Program-made: the position numbers and the translations under genes
Shown here: in pieces, positions 25,340 through 34,277 of the stretch
Numbering within the stretch: the stretch's first letter is position 1
Layout of the letters: each line of letters starts with the position of its first letter
Notes under the pieces: model-generated
Databases searched by the model: none
The model's input: only the letters and a program-made list of their open reading frames with translations
Told to the model about the DNA's origin: nothing
DNA from: Cyanobium sp. N.Huapi 1H5
GTDB lineage: Bacteria > Cyanobacteriota > Cyanobacteriia > PCC-6307 > Cyanobiaceae
Assembly: GCF_024345535.1 (NCBI RefSeq)
Contig: NZ_JAGQBH010000003.1
Location: forward strand, 124,001-188,000
Reading direction: 5' to 3'
DNA: 64,000 bases

Positions 25340-27496
25340 ATGCGTCACCTCTCCAGGGGTTCGGTGAATCAGCTCAGCATCAAATCCAAGCTGATCCTGA
25401 TGCTGCTTCTGGTGAGTGGTTTTTCCACCCTCTTCTCCGCCGCCCTGGGCTATCGCAGTGGCCAGATCAATCTCACTGATCGCGTCTTCAATCAGCTCAC
25501 CAGCGTTCGCGCCTCCAAGGCCTATCAGATTGAGTCCTATTTCCGCACCATCCAGAATCACACCCAGACCCTGAGTGAGGATCTGTCGATCATCGCCGCC
25601 GTTCAGCAGTTCGACGCGGCCTATCGCCAGCTCGCCACCGCCCCCGAGCCGGCCGGGTCCGGGCAGGCGTTAGAGAACTACTACCGCACCCAGTTCCTGC
25701 CGCGCCTCGACAAGACCCATTCCGGCACCCCCAACCTGCCCGCCTATCTCCCCAACGGGAAGGCCACGAGGCACCTCCAGTACAACTACATCGCCGCCAA
25801 CCCCAATCCCGTCGGCAAGAAGCAGCAGCTGGTGGCCGCCACGGACGGCAGCACCTACTCCCAGGTGCATGGCCGCTATCACCCGATCTTCCGCAACATC
25901 GTTGCCAGATTCGGCTACTATGACATGTTCCTGATCAACCCGCAGGGACAGATCGTCTACACCGTTTTCAAGGAAACCGACTACGCCACCAGCCTCCAGA
26001 ACGGCCCCTACAAGGACAGCAACCTCGCCCAGCTGGTGCGTCAGGTGATCGCCTCCAAGGAGAAGGGCTTCACCCAGCTGATCGATTTCGCCGCCTACGC
26101 CCCCTCCTACGGCACCCCCGCCTCCTTCATCGCCGCCCCCATCTACAACGGCTCCACCCTGGTGGGGGTCCTGGCCTTCCAGATGCCCGTCGACGAGATC
26201 AACAACGTCATGACCGGCAACCAGGCCTGGCAGAAGGACGGCCTCGGCGAGTCGGGGGAAACCATCCTGGTGGGCCAGGACACGCTCATGCGCTCCGCCT
26301 CGCGCTTCTACCTGGAGGATCCCAAGGCCTACCTGGCCCAGCTCTCCTCCCGCGGCGTCAAGGACGATGCCATCGCCCGCCTGCGCCAGTACGGCACCAC
26401 GATCCTGCAGCAGCCGGTGGCGACCCCGGCCGTGACCAAAGCGATCGCCGGGGGCAGCGGCACCCAGCAGGTGATCGACTATCGCGGCGTGCCGGTGCTC
26501 AGCTCCTACGCCCCCCTGCAGATCAAGGGCTTCGACTGGGTGATCCTCGCCCAGATGGACCTGGCGGAGGCCTACGCCCCGATCCATGCCTTCCAGAACC
26601 AGATCCTGATCACCGTCACCCTGCTGATCCTGGTGGTCACGGTGCTGGCCATGGCCCTGGCCCATCTGTTCGTCAAGCCGGTGCAGCAGCTGATCGACAG
26701 CGCCCGCAAGGTCTCCTCCGGCGAACTCACCAGCATCCCGGCCCTCCATTCGGGCGATGAATTCGGCGAGCTGGCCCAGTCCTTCAATGCCGTCGTGCAG
26801 AGCCTCCAGACCCAGACGGCCTTGGTCGATCAGAAGAACCAGGAGAACGAGAAGCTCCTGTTCAGCGTCTTCCCCGCCGCCATCGCCCGCCGGCTGCAGC
26901 GCGGCGAAACCCAGATTGCCGAGGAGGTGACCAACGTGGCCGTCCTGTTCGCCGACCTCAAGGGATTCTCCCGGCTCGTCTCCACCCTCAGCGCCCATGA
27001 ATCCCTGGCGATCCTCAACGACCTGGTGGCCTCCTTCGATGATCTGGCCGAACGCTTCGGCCTCGAGAAGGTGAAGACGATCGGCGACAGCTATCTCGCC
27101 GTGTGCGGTCTCTCGGTGCCCTATCTCGACCACGACAAGCGGGCGCTGGATTTCGCCATCGAGATGCTCGGGGTTCTGCGGCGCTTCAACCTGGAGCGGG
27201 GCTTCGACCTCGGCATCCAGATCGGTGTGCACTCCGGCGACATCCTCGCCGGCATCGTCGGCAAGAGCCGGGTCGTCTACGACGTCTGGGGAGAAACGGT
27301 GAAAACGGCCCACCTGCTCAGCCAGGTCTGTCCCTCCGGGGCCGTGCTCGTCTCGGCGGTGGTGCATCGCCGGCTCGAGGACCTCTACCAGTTCGAGCGC
27401 ACCAGCGCGGCCGCGGAGGCCCAGCCCGCCCTGCAGGTCTGGCGGCTCACCAGCACCACCGCGGCGGCGGCGGGCGAGCCGGTCAGCGCCCCATGA
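25340..27496 (+). CDS. Membrane class III nucleotidyl cyclase with cache sensor and HAMP, atypical active site
   Basis: The 718-residue protein has two membrane helices (near 15-35 and 415-440) flanking a large extracytoplasmic cache-like sensor, a HAMP linker and a C-terminal cyclase domain. The metal aspartates are present (D539 in FADLKGF, D583 in TIGDSYL), and the Lys before TIGD and D648 in YDVWG fit ATP selection. In active enzymes the next motif is TVNxAxR. Here it reads TVKTAHL, so the transition-state Asn and Arg are K655 and L659. Activity is therefore doubtful or altered. The stop overlaps the channel start in ATGA. ATG 25340 is preferred over 25232. Confidence 0.8.
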   Translation: MRHLSRGSVNQLSIKSKLILMLLLVSGFSTLFSAALGYRSGQINLTDRVFNQLTSVRASKAYQIESYFRTIQNHTQTLSEDLSIIAAVQQFDAAYRQLATAPEPAGSGQALENYYRTQFLPRLDKTHSGTPNLPAYLPNGKATRHLQYNYIAANPNPVGKKQQLVAATDGSTYSQVHGRYHPIFRNIVARFGYYDMFLINPQGQIVYTVFKETDYATSLQNGPYKDSNLAQLVRQVIASKEKGFTQLIDFAAYAPSYGTPASFIAAPIYNGSTLVGVLAFQMPVDEINNVMTGNQAWQKDGLGESGETILVGQDTLMRSASRFYLEDPKAYLAQLSSRGVKDDAIARLRQYGTTILQQPVATPAVTKAIAGGSGTQQVIDYRGVPVLSSYAPLQIKGFDWVILAQMDLAEAYAPIHAFQNQILITVTLLILVVTVLAMALAHLFVKPVQQLIDSARKVSSGELTSIPALHSGDEFGELAQSFNAVVQSLQTQTALVDQKNQENEKLLFSVFPAAIARRLQRGETQIAEEVTNVAVLFADLKGFSRLVSTLSAHESLAILNDLVASFDDLAERFGLEKVKTIGDSYLAVCGLSVPYLDHDKRALDFAIEMLGVLRRFNLERGFDLGIQIGVHSGDILAGIVGKSRVVYDVWGETVKTAHLLSQVCPSGAVLVSAVVHRRLEDLYQFERTSAAAEAQPALQVWRLTSTTAAAAGEPVSAP

Positions 27497-28977
27497 GCAG
27501 CCCCACCCCCATCTGGCTCTGGGGGATCGGCCTGGCCCTCGGCTTCCCCCTGCTCACGATCCTTCTGGGCGAAGCCATCCACCGGCTCAAGCGGCGGCGG
27601 AGGGCGATCGCCGGCACCGTGCGCCTGGTGCGGGACGTGCTGGTGCCGATGCTGGCGCTGCTGGTCTTCCTGCAGCACCTGCTCCAGGTCGATCCCGGCA
27701 CCCGTCTGTTCCGGACCGTGGAGACGGTGTTCTGGGTGTGCGTGATCCATGCCGCCCTCTCCCTGCTCAACGTGATCCTGTTCGAGCAGGCCGAAGCCGA
27801 CACCTGGCGCTCCCGGGTGCCCAAATTGCTGATCGATCTGGCCCGCCTGTTCCTGATCCTGCTGGGCACCGCCTTCGTGCTGGCCACGGTGTGGAACGCC
27901 GATCTGGCCGGCCTGGTCACCGCCCTGGGGGTGAGCTCGATCGTCATTGGCCTGGCCCTGCAGGACACCCTCGGCAGCGTCATGTCGGGCATCGCCCTGC
28001 TGTTCGAGCGGCCGTTCACGGTGGGCGACTGGCTCGAGGTGGGCGGCGTGGTGGGCCAGGTGATCGACATCAACTGGCGCGCCGTGCGCCTGCTCACCCT
28101 GGAGCAGGAGATGGTGGTGATTCCCCACAAGCTGATCAGCAGCGAGGTGATCCGCAACTTCACCAAACCCACCCCGATCCACGCCGAGCGGATCCAGATC
28201 GGCTTCTCCTACAACGATCCCCCCAACCTGGCCCGGCAGGTGCTCAAGAGCACGGCCCTGGAAACCAAGGGGATCCTGCTGGATCCCGAGCCCGATGTGT
28301 TCACCCTCGCCTATGCCGATTCCGCTGTCACCTATGAGGTGAAGTTCTTCATCCGTGACTACGGCGAGATCGAGCAGATCCGCGAACGTTTCATGACCCG
28401 GGTGTGGTACGCGGCCAAACGCAACAATCTCTCCATCCCCTTCCCGATCCGCACCGTCTACAACTTCCACGGCCCCACGAGCCAGCAGAAGGGCCTCGCC
28501 AAGAAGTTCAGTGAAAGCCTGCAGGCCATCCCCTCCTACGTGCCGATCAACCGGGAGGACGACAGCGTCACCCCCTCCGCCTCCGGCATTTCCCTGCAGC
28601 ATTTCGCCGCCGGCGAAAAGGTGATCCGCCAGGGCCAGATGGGCAACGCCCTCTACATCATCGTGGCCGGTCAGGCCCTGATGACCCGACGCGATGGGAC
28701 CGGCGAGGATCGCGAACTGCTGTCCCTCAGAAGCGGGGAATTCTTCGGGGAGATGAGTCTGTTTTCCGGCGAACCCAGCGCCGTCACGATCGCGGCCAGC
28801 AACGACCTGGAGGTGATGAAGATCTCCGCCACGGTGGTCAATCAGATGATCGACCGCCAGCCCAGCTTCGCCCGCGAGATCGGCCAGATCCTCGAGAGCC
28901 GCCGCCTGGCCATCCAGGAGACCACCCAGGCCCAGACCCAGGCCCCCTTCGGCAGCCCGGAACCTGGCCTGATGTGA
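27493..28977 (+). CDS. MscS-like channel with C-terminal cyclic-nucleotide-binding domain
   Basis: The 494-residue protein has four predicted membrane helices, then the MscS pore helix and beta domain (SSIVIGLALQDTLGSVMSGI, FTVGDWLEVGGVVGQVIDIN, VVIPHKLISSEVIRNF). The cyclic-nucleotide-binding fold lies at about 366-470 (FAAGEKVIRQGQMGNALYII, GEFFGEMSLFSGEP). This is the bCNG architecture. The phosphate-binding cassette keeps FGE, but the Arg expected after GEP is S429. A Gln/Ala/Pro-rich tail ends the protein. ATG 27493 overlaps the cyclase stop by four bases, so sensor and channel are made together. Confidence 0.88.
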   Translation: MSSPTPIWLWGIGLALGFPLLTILLGEAIHRLKRRRRAIAGTVRLVRDVLVPMLALLVFLQHLLQVDPGTRLFRTVETVFWVCVIHAALSLLNVILFEQAEADTWRSRVPKLLIDLARLFLILLGTAFVLATVWNADLAGLVTALGVSSIVIGLALQDTLGSVMSGIALLFERPFTVGDWLEVGGVVGQVIDINWRAVRLLTLEQEMVVIPHKLISSEVIRNFTKPTPIHAERIQIGFSYNDPPNLARQVLKSTALETKGILLDPEPDVFTLAYADSAVTYEVKFFIRDYGEIEQIRERFMTRVWYAAKRNNLSIPFPIRTVYNFHGPTSQQKGLAKKFSESLQAIPSYVPINREDDSVTPSASGISLQHFAAGEKVIRQGQMGNALYIIVAGQALMTRRDGTGEDRELLSLRSGEFFGEMSLFSGEPSAVTIAASNDLEVMKISATVVNQMIDRQPSFAREIGQILESRRLAIQETTQAQTQAPFGSPEPGLM

Positions 28978-29047
28978 AGGGCGGCCCCTGCCGGACCCAG
29001 GGGCTGCCGGCGTCAGGATTGCCGTGGACCACCCCCGCTGTCGCCCC

Positions 29048-30103
29048 ATGCCACCGCCCCTTGGCCGCCGTCAGCTGCTCACCCTCTCGGGCCTGGCCCT
29101 GGGGGCGGGCCTCTGGCAGGCGGTCCGGCCGGCCCGATCCCTGGCCGATGACCTGGCCGCGGCCGGCGGCCTGGTGGCCCCACCCCGCGGCGGCACCCGC
29201 CTGGTGCTGATCAGCGACCTCAACGCCGCCTACGGCTCCACCACCTACATCGACGAGGTGCACCGGGGCGTGGCCCTGATCCCCTCGCTGCGCCCGGATC
29301 TGGTGATCTGCGCCGGCGACATGGTGGCGGGCCAGAAGGCGGGGCTGGGGCAGCAGCGGCTGGTCGCCATGTGGGCGGGCTTCGATCGCAGCGTTCTCAG
29401 TCCGCTGCGCCGCGCCGGCCTGGCGTTCGCGCCGGCCATGGGCAACCACGATGCCTCCGGCGCCCGCTCCGGCGGCCGCTTCCTCTTCGACGACGAGCGC
29501 CGCGAGGCGGCCCGCTTCTGGCGGGGGCGCCGCGACAGCCTCGGGCTGACGTTCGTCGACAGCGGCGACTTCCCCTTCCACTACGCCATCCGCCAGAAGG
29601 ACGTCTTCGTGCTGGTGTGGGACGCCTCCACAGCCCAGGTGCCGGCGGAGCAGCTGCGCTGGGCGGAGCGGGTCCTGGCGGGCCCCGATGCCCGCTCCGC
29701 CGGCCGGCGCCTGGTGGTGGGCCACCTGCCGCTGCGGGCGGTGAGCCAGGGCCGCGACCGGCCTGGAGAGGTGCTGGCCCAGCCGGCGGCCCTGCAGCAG
29801 TTGCTGGAGCGCCACGGGGTGGAGGCCTACGTGAGCGGCCATCAGCACGCCTACTTCCCGGCCCGCCTCGGCCAGCTGGACCTGTTCCACCTCGGCGCCA
29901 TGGGCAGCGGGCCCCGTCGGCTGCTGGGCCAGACCACGCCCCCCTTCCAGACCCTCACGGTGCTGGATCTGGTCGGCAGCCCGCCCCGGCTGGTGGACAC
30001 CAGCTTCGATCTCCGCACTCTGCGGCCCATTGACCCCCAGCGGCTGCCCCGCTCCCTGAGCGACGCCGCCGGCCGGCAACTGCCGCGGCGGCCCGGCGCC
30101 TGA
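29048..30103 (+). CDS. Exported calcineurin-like metallophosphoesterase
   Basis: The 351-residue protein starts with a twin-arginine-like signal (GRRQLLTLSGLALGAGLW). Phosphoesterase motifs are in order: ISDLN 55-59, AGDM 89-92, GNHD 132-135, VVGHLPL and GHQH. The first motif is normally DxH; the His is Asn59 here. Substrate is unknown; possibilities include phosphomonoesters or cyclic nucleotides outside the cytoplasm. It follows the channel gene by 70 bases on the same strand. ATG 29048 suits the signal; an earlier start at 29024 is possible. Confidence 0.8.
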   Translation: MPPPLGRRQLLTLSGLALGAGLWQAVRPARSLADDLAAAGGLVAPPRGGTRLVLISDLNAAYGSTTYIDEVHRGVALIPSLRPDLVICAGDMVAGQKAGLGQQRLVAMWAGFDRSVLSPLRRAGLAFAPAMGNHDASGARSGGRFLFDDERREAARFWRGRRDSLGLTFVDSGDFPFHYAIRQKDVFVLVWDASTAQVPAEQLRWAERVLAGPDARSAGRRLVVGHLPLRAVSQGRDRPGEVLAQPAALQQLLERHGVEAYVSGHQHAYFPARLGQLDLFHLGAMGSGPRRLLGQTTPPFQTLTVLDLVGSPPRLVDTSFDLRTLRPIDPQRLPRSLSDAAGRQLPRRPGA

Positions 30104-30157
30104 GGAGCGGGGCCAGAGCCGGCGGATCTATCGTCGCCGCCATCGCAGGCCGACGTC

Positions 30158-30307
30158 ATGAAGTTCCCGGAAGGCTGGCGGATCTACGCCCTGGTCATCG
30201 GTCTCAACGTGGTGGCGCTCTCGCTCTGGTGGGTGGATCGCGACGTGGCGCCCCACACCGTCACCGGGGGCATCGGCGCCTGGATCTCCTCCCGCCTGGG
30301 TTCCTGA
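30158..30307 (+). CDS. Small single-span membrane protein, 49 residues
   Basis: A complete short frame begins MKFPEGWRIYALVIGLNVVA, followed by LSLWWVDRDVAP and a glycine-containing amphipathic tail. One membrane helix (about 9-26) is predicted. It lies between the phosphoesterase and the META-domain gene on the same strand, with 54 and 16 base gaps, so it may be co-transcribed. The function is unknown. Support is the clean start, codon use like its neighbours and the membrane segment. Confidence 0.5.
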   Translation: MKFPEGWRIYALVIGLNVVALSLWWVDRDVAPHTVTGGIGAWISSRLGS

Positions 30308-30323
30308 GCCACCACTGATCACG

Positions 30324-31136
30324 ATGCAAGCGAACGCACAGCGCCGCCCCCTGGCCGTCCTGGCCGGCCTGGCCGGCGTTTCCGCTCTGGTACTCCTGCC
30401 GGCGGCGTCCCAGGCCGCGGCGCTTGCCTCCACTGCGCCCGCCGCCCGGCTGGAGAACACCGCCTGGGTGGTGGAGCGGCTGGGGGAACGGCCGCCCGTG
30501 GGAAGCACCAGCCTGACGCTGCGCTTCGAGAACGGCCGGGTGGCGGGCAGCGACGGCTGCAACCGCTATGGCGCCCCCGTGACCGTGCGGGGATCGGCCC
30601 TGCAGGTGTCGCAACGGGGCATGAGCACGAAGATGGCCTGCCCGCCGGCGGTGATGCAGCAGGCGGAGACCTTCCAGAACGCCCTGCGCAACAGCCGGGC
30701 CTTCCGCTTCGACGGCGGGCGCCTGCGCCTTCTCGCCGCCGACGGCCGGACCCTGCTGGTGCTGGCGCCCCAGGCGCAGCAGCTGGTGGGCAGCACCTGG
30801 CGGGTGGCGGGCTTCAACAACGGCCGCCAGGCCCTGGTGAGCCCGATCCTGGGCACCTCCCTGTCGCTGCGCGTCCTCAAGGGCGGCCAGCTGACCGGCT
30901 CGGCGGGCTGCAACAGCTACACCGCCCCGGTGCGGCTGGAGGGCACCCGCCTGCGCATCGGCGCCCCGGTGGCGACCCGCCGGCGCTGTCCGGGCGCCGG
31001 GGTGATGGAGCAGGAGCGGCAGTTCCTGGCCGCTCTGCCCACGGCCGTCACGCTGCGACTGGAAGGCGACGCCCTCGAGCTGCGCCGCGCCGACGGGGCC
31101 ATCGCCCTCAGCCTGCGCCGCATCGCCGGGTCCTGA
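30324..31136 (+). CDS. Exported protein with two META domains (HslJ-like)
   Basis: After a signal peptide (VLAGLAGVSALVLLPAASQA) the 270-residue protein has two META repeats. Each has a LENTAWVVERLG- or VGSTWRVAGFNN-type start, then a GSDGCNRYGAPV or GSAGCNSYTAPV core, and a later Cys in KMACPP or RRRCPG. META domains occur in heat-shock or outer-membrane-associated proteins such as HslJ; their molecular role is poorly defined. The conserved cysteines could pair in the periplasm. Confidence 0.85.
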   Translation: MQANAQRRPLAVLAGLAGVSALVLLPAASQAAALASTAPAARLENTAWVVERLGERPPVGSTSLTLRFENGRVAGSDGCNRYGAPVTVRGSALQVSQRGMSTKMACPPAVMQQAETFQNALRNSRAFRFDGGRLRLLAADGRTLLVLAPQAQQLVGSTWRVAGFNNGRQALVSPILGTSLSLRVLKGGQLTGSAGCNSYTAPVRLEGTRLRIGAPVATRRRCPGAGVMEQERQFLAALPTAVTLRLEGDALELRRADGAIALSLRRIAGS

Positions 31137-31232
31137 GCCGGAGCGCTGATCCCTGGGGCCCCTGGGCCAGCGGCGTTCCGTCGGCCCAACCCCTTCCGGC
31201 GGCTAGCGTCTGCTCCGCAATGGGGACCGGGC

Positions 31233-31943
31233 ATGGATCTGCCGAGGGTGGTGTTCTTCGGACGCACCGGGGCTGACGCCCTGGCCTTCTTCAACCTCGA
31301 TCTGGCGGACTGGCGCGGCCAGCGGCTGCTCGACTGCCCGGGTGGCCCCGGCTCGTTCACCGCCCTGGCCCGGGCCGCCGGGGTGGAGAGCGTGGCGGCC
31401 GACCCCCTTTACGACCTGTCGCTGCCGGAGCTGGAACAACGCTGCCGCGACGACGTCGCCTTCACCATGGAGCGCCTGGCCCGCAGTCACTCGCTGCGGC
31501 CGGAGTTCGACCTGTCCCGGTTCGAGCAAGGCAAGCTGGAGGCCCTGGAGGCGTTCCTGGCCGACCGGCGGGACCACCCGGAGGCCTACCGGGCGGCGGC
31601 ACTGCCGGACCTTCCCTTCGAGGCGGCCCGTTTCGATCTGGTGCTCTGCGGCCACCTGCTCTTCTGCTACGCACCGATCGCCGACGGCGGGCTCAGCGAA
31701 CAACCCGACTTCGACCTGGAGTGGCACCGCCGCGCCCTGGCCGAACTGCTGCGGGTGAGCCGGCGGGAGGTGCGCATCTACCCCGCCCACACGATCGAGC
31801 GGCGCCCGAAGGTCCATCCCTGGGTGGAGCCCCTGCTGGCCACGCTGCCCCCTGGCTGGCAGGGGCAGCTCGAGGACACGGCCTACGACGAAGGCTTCGA
31901 GGGTGAAACGCCGATGCTGCGGCTGCAACGCGTCGCCGCTTGA
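31233..31943 (+). CDS. SAM-dependent methyltransferase-like protein
   Basis: The 236-residue protein has a Rossmann start LLDCPGGPGSFTALARAAG, a GVESVAADPLYDL acidic strand, and RFDLVLCGHLLFCYAP followed by RALAELLRVSRREVRIYPAH, in the order of class I methyltransferases. The glycine motif is CPGGPG rather than the classic GxGxG. Target unknown. It stands alone between the META protein and a hypothetical gene, with 96 and 120 base gaps. Confidence 0.65.
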   Translation: MDLPRVVFFGRTGADALAFFNLDLADWRGQRLLDCPGGPGSFTALARAAGVESVAADPLYDLSLPELEQRCRDDVAFTMERLARSHSLRPEFDLSRFEQGKLEALEAFLADRRDHPEAYRAAALPDLPFEAARFDLVLCGHLLFCYAPIADGGLSEQPDFDLEWHRRALAELLRVSRREVRIYPAHTIERRPKVHPWVEPLLATLPPGWQGQLEDTAYDEGFEGETPMLRLQRVAA

Positions 31944-32063
31944 TCACGAATTCAACACCTTGAACAGTGGCTATTGATACAAAAGCTGGGGAATGTAACA
32001 GCTCGTGGCTTGTTTTCGCCCCTGGCGACACACTGAAAAAAATTGCACCCGGAGTGATTCCCC

Positions 32064-32774
32064 ATGACGTATCTGACCTGGAGGCGGGAGCTGGTGCGCT
32101 CCGCCATCGATCAGATGCTGGAGGCCACCGATCCCGACCGCGGCCCCTTCGGGGATGGGGGTGTTCTGTTCAACGCCATGATGCAGGAGCTGACCCAGAG
32201 CCTGCCGGCCCTGGAGATCGTGGCCGCTGCCGACGACATCCTCACCGCCCATCGGGGGTTCTGCGAAGGGCGCAGCTGTGAGGTGGCCCAGGCCCTCAAG
32301 GTGTGCCTCTCGATGCCGGCGGAGAAGCAGGGACTTGAGCGCCGTCTGGTGCTCGATCGCGAACGGGTCGAGCACAACGCCCTCGGCCATGACGCCAACC
32401 TGCTGCTGGTCTGGGATGGGCGCCGCAGCAGCGCCATCGAGGAGCTGAGCGCCGCCGGCCTCAGCGAGCGCTTCCCCTGCCAGGGCACCGAGGCCCGCTG
32501 GAACACCGACGAGTTCGTGGCCCTGCTGGAGGCCCGTGCCCTCCAGTGCCGCCGCACCCGGGTGGCCCTGGAGATCGTGGCGGAGGATCCCGCTACCACC
32601 CCCTCGGCCGGCACCGTGGTGCTGGTGTTCCCCACCGACGCCGGCACCCGCCCCTGGGTCGCCACCGTGGCCGTGGCCCTGCGCTCCGAGGAGCTGCCCG
32701 AAAGCGAACCCCCCACCCTCGACGGCTACCAGGCCATGCGGGTGCTGGCGGGGCCCAGCAGGACGTCGGCGTAA
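32064..32774 (+). CDS. Hypothetical protein, 236 residues
   Basis: A complete frame starting MTYLTWRRELVRSAIDQMLE, with ALEIVAAADDILTAHRGFCE and HNALGHDANLLLVWDGRRSS. No signal peptide, membrane segment or known domain was recognised. Codon use is like neighbouring genes. The last 49 bases overlap the convergent ATP-grasp gene, where both frames appear open and plausible. Confidence 0.6.
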   Translation: MTYLTWRRELVRSAIDQMLEATDPDRGPFGDGGVLFNAMMQELTQSLPALEIVAAADDILTAHRGFCEGRSCEVAQALKVCLSMPAEKQGLERRLVLDRERVEHNALGHDANLLLVWDGRRSSAIEELSAAGLSERFPCQGTEARWNTDEFVALLEARALQCRRTRVALEIVAEDPATTPSAGTVVLVFPTDAGTRPWVATVAVALRSEELPESEPPTLDGYQAMRVLAGPSRTSA

Positions 32775-33751
32775 CGGTCGAAGGCCTCGCCCTCCCCCAG
32801 GAACAGGCGCGGGATCACCAGCTCGCACTCCAGCAGCAGCAGCTCGCCCGCCCCATCGCGGAGCCCGTCAATGCGGGCATAGGGCAGCACCCCGAAGCGC
32901 CGGCGCAGGCGCTCCTCGATCGCCGCGGCCCACTGGCGCTCCGACGCACTGGCCTCCCGCAGGGTATTGGCGCCCCCGAAGCACTCGTGGGCGATCCAGC
33001 CGCCGGCCGCCACGGTCTTGGCCACCGCGTGGGAGAAACGGCCACCAAGCATCACGGCGCTGAACTCCCCGTCCCGGCAGACCGCGGGCAGGAACGGCTG
33101 CAGGCACACCTCGCCGTCCCGGGCCAGAGAAGCCAGCCAGCCATCGACAGCGCCGGCCGCCATCGCGCCGGCCCCCACTGGCCGGCTGCCATCGGCTGCT
33201 GTGACCACCAGGTGCGCGCCATCGCGGCCCACCCGGTAGGTGTGCCAGCCCAGGGAGCCGACCGCCGGCTTGAGCACCGCCTCCTGCCAACCGCACGACT
33301 CCAGGAGCTCCGCCAGGGATCCGCACCAGCCGCGGGGCAGCCAGCGGCTGGGGATCAGAGCCACCCCCTCCTGGGCGAGCCGGGGCAGGTAGTCGTTCTT
33401 CGCATGGCCGGCCTCGACCACCGGGAGTGGGTTGGCCAGGGGCACCCCGAGGGCCTCGAGCCGCTGGGCCAGGGCCCGGATCCGGGGCAGGAAGTCGCCG
33501 TGACGGTGGCTGCCGCGGCAGTCACGCACGCTGACCAGATCGAAGCGTCCCCAGTCGGGGGAGTCGGCGGCCAGTGGTTCGTCCGCAGCCGGATCGCCCC
33601 CAGCCAGCGCGTCCTCAGCCAGCGGGGGCAGGGGCACCAGCTCGCTGGCGATGCCGCGCCGGGCGAGATGGGCCCGCAGCGCCGGCGTCTCGTCGTGGAT
33701 CCGCCCCAGATGCAGCAGGGCGATGCGCTTCAGGCGGGCAGGATCCCCCAC
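32726..33751 (-). CDS. ATP-grasp protein (RimK/glutathione synthetase-like)
   Basis: The 341-residue protein has the order of ATP-grasp ligases: an N-terminal Rossmann-like part (IALLHLGRIHDETPALRAHL), a central VEAGHAKNDYLPRLAQEGVA, then WQEAVLKPAVGSLGWHTYRV. GEVCLQPFLPA and YARIDGLRDGAGELLLLECE follow, giving the metal-binding acids. Such enzymes join a carboxylate to an amine using ATP; the substrate is unknown. GTG 33751 is a normal start. A CTG at 33733 overlaps the upstream stop as CTGA and aligns better with the domain start. It follows a hypothetical gene in a tight pair. Confidence 0.75.
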   Translation of the reverse strand: MGDPARLKRIALLHLGRIHDETPALRAHLARRGIASELVPLPPLAEDALAGGDPAADEPLAADSPDWGRFDLVSVRDCRGSHRHGDFLPRIRALAQRLEALGVPLANPLPVVEAGHAKNDYLPRLAQEGVALIPSRWLPRGWCGSLAELLESCGWQEAVLKPAVGSLGWHTYRVGRDGAHLVVTAADGSRPVGAGAMAAGAVDGWLASLARDGEVCLQPFLPAVCRDGEFSAVMLGGRFSHAVAKTVAAGGWIAHECFGGANTLREASASERQWAAAIEERLRRRFGVLPYARIDGLRDGAGELLLLECELVIPRLFLGEGEAFDRYADVLLGPASTRMAW

Positions 33752-34128
33752 TCGCGCTTGACCTGCACGCTGGTGATCTCCCAGGCCTCCTCGGCCGCCA
33801 CCACCGGTCCGCGGGGCTCCTCGGGCGTCAGGCCGCGCCGGGCGAACTCGTTCTGCAGCAGCAGCTGGAACAGCACGCTCTGGGACACCAGCGCGCGCAG
33901 CCGATCCTCGCCGCCCACCCGGGCCATCAGCACCGGATGACCCTCGCAGTCCCGCAGGGCCCGCAGCTGCTGCTGCAGCCACACCCGCTCGTACTGCAGC
34001 ATCGCCTCGCTGCAGCGGGACAGGTTCTCCCGGTAGCAGCCGGCATGGCATTGGATGGCCCCTTCGGACAGGCCCGCCGCCGTGCCGGCGTCCCTCAGGA
34101 GCTGGATCGCATCACTCAGGAAACTCAC
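33730..34128 (-). CDS. Hypothetical protein, 132 residues
   Basis: A GTG-started frame with long helices: MSFLSDAIQLLRDAGTAAGL, NLSRCSEAMLQYERVWLQQQ, then LVSQSVLFQLLLQNEFARRG. I do not recognise the family. It overlaps the start region of the ATP-grasp gene on the same strand, so the two are probably made together. Confidence 0.6.
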   Translation of the reverse strand: MSFLSDAIQLLRDAGTAAGLSEGAIQCHAGCYRENLSRCSEAMLQYERVWLQQQLRALRDCEGHPVLMARVGGEDRLRALVSQSVLFQLLLQNEFARRGLTPEEPRGPVVAAEEAWEITSVQVKREWGILPA

Positions 34129-34241
34129 GCGTGTTCAACGCATCCTGAGCAACCGTAGAAACGGGTGCCGCCCCTGCCCACGAACGGCCCGGCGCGGCAA
34201 TGATCCGTAGCGGGGAGAAAGAAAAGCCAAAATCAGTGGCA

Positions 34242-34257
34242 TTGGCTACAAAGCCAA
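34242..34257 (-). terminator. Possible weak terminator after corA
   Basis: TTGGCT and AGCCAA form a six-base stem with a four-base loop 20 bases past the corA stop. On the minus strand the following sequence contains TTTT tracts but not directly after the stem, so it is a weak candidate. Confidence 0.3.
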
Positions 34258-34277
34258 GGCTGATCCCGGCACGGCCC

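Noticed and set aside
20989-27611. GCGATCGC (HIP1-type) octamers at 20989, 21707, 25065 and 27604
   Set aside because: They fit a cyanobacterial chromosome but are coding-sequence words here; no local function is supported.
34200-34270. tRNA-like or riboswitch structure upstream of the 33730-34128 gene
   Set aside because: Only a six-base hairpin is visible; no cloverleaf or M-box features were found, and it is downstream rather than upstream of corA.
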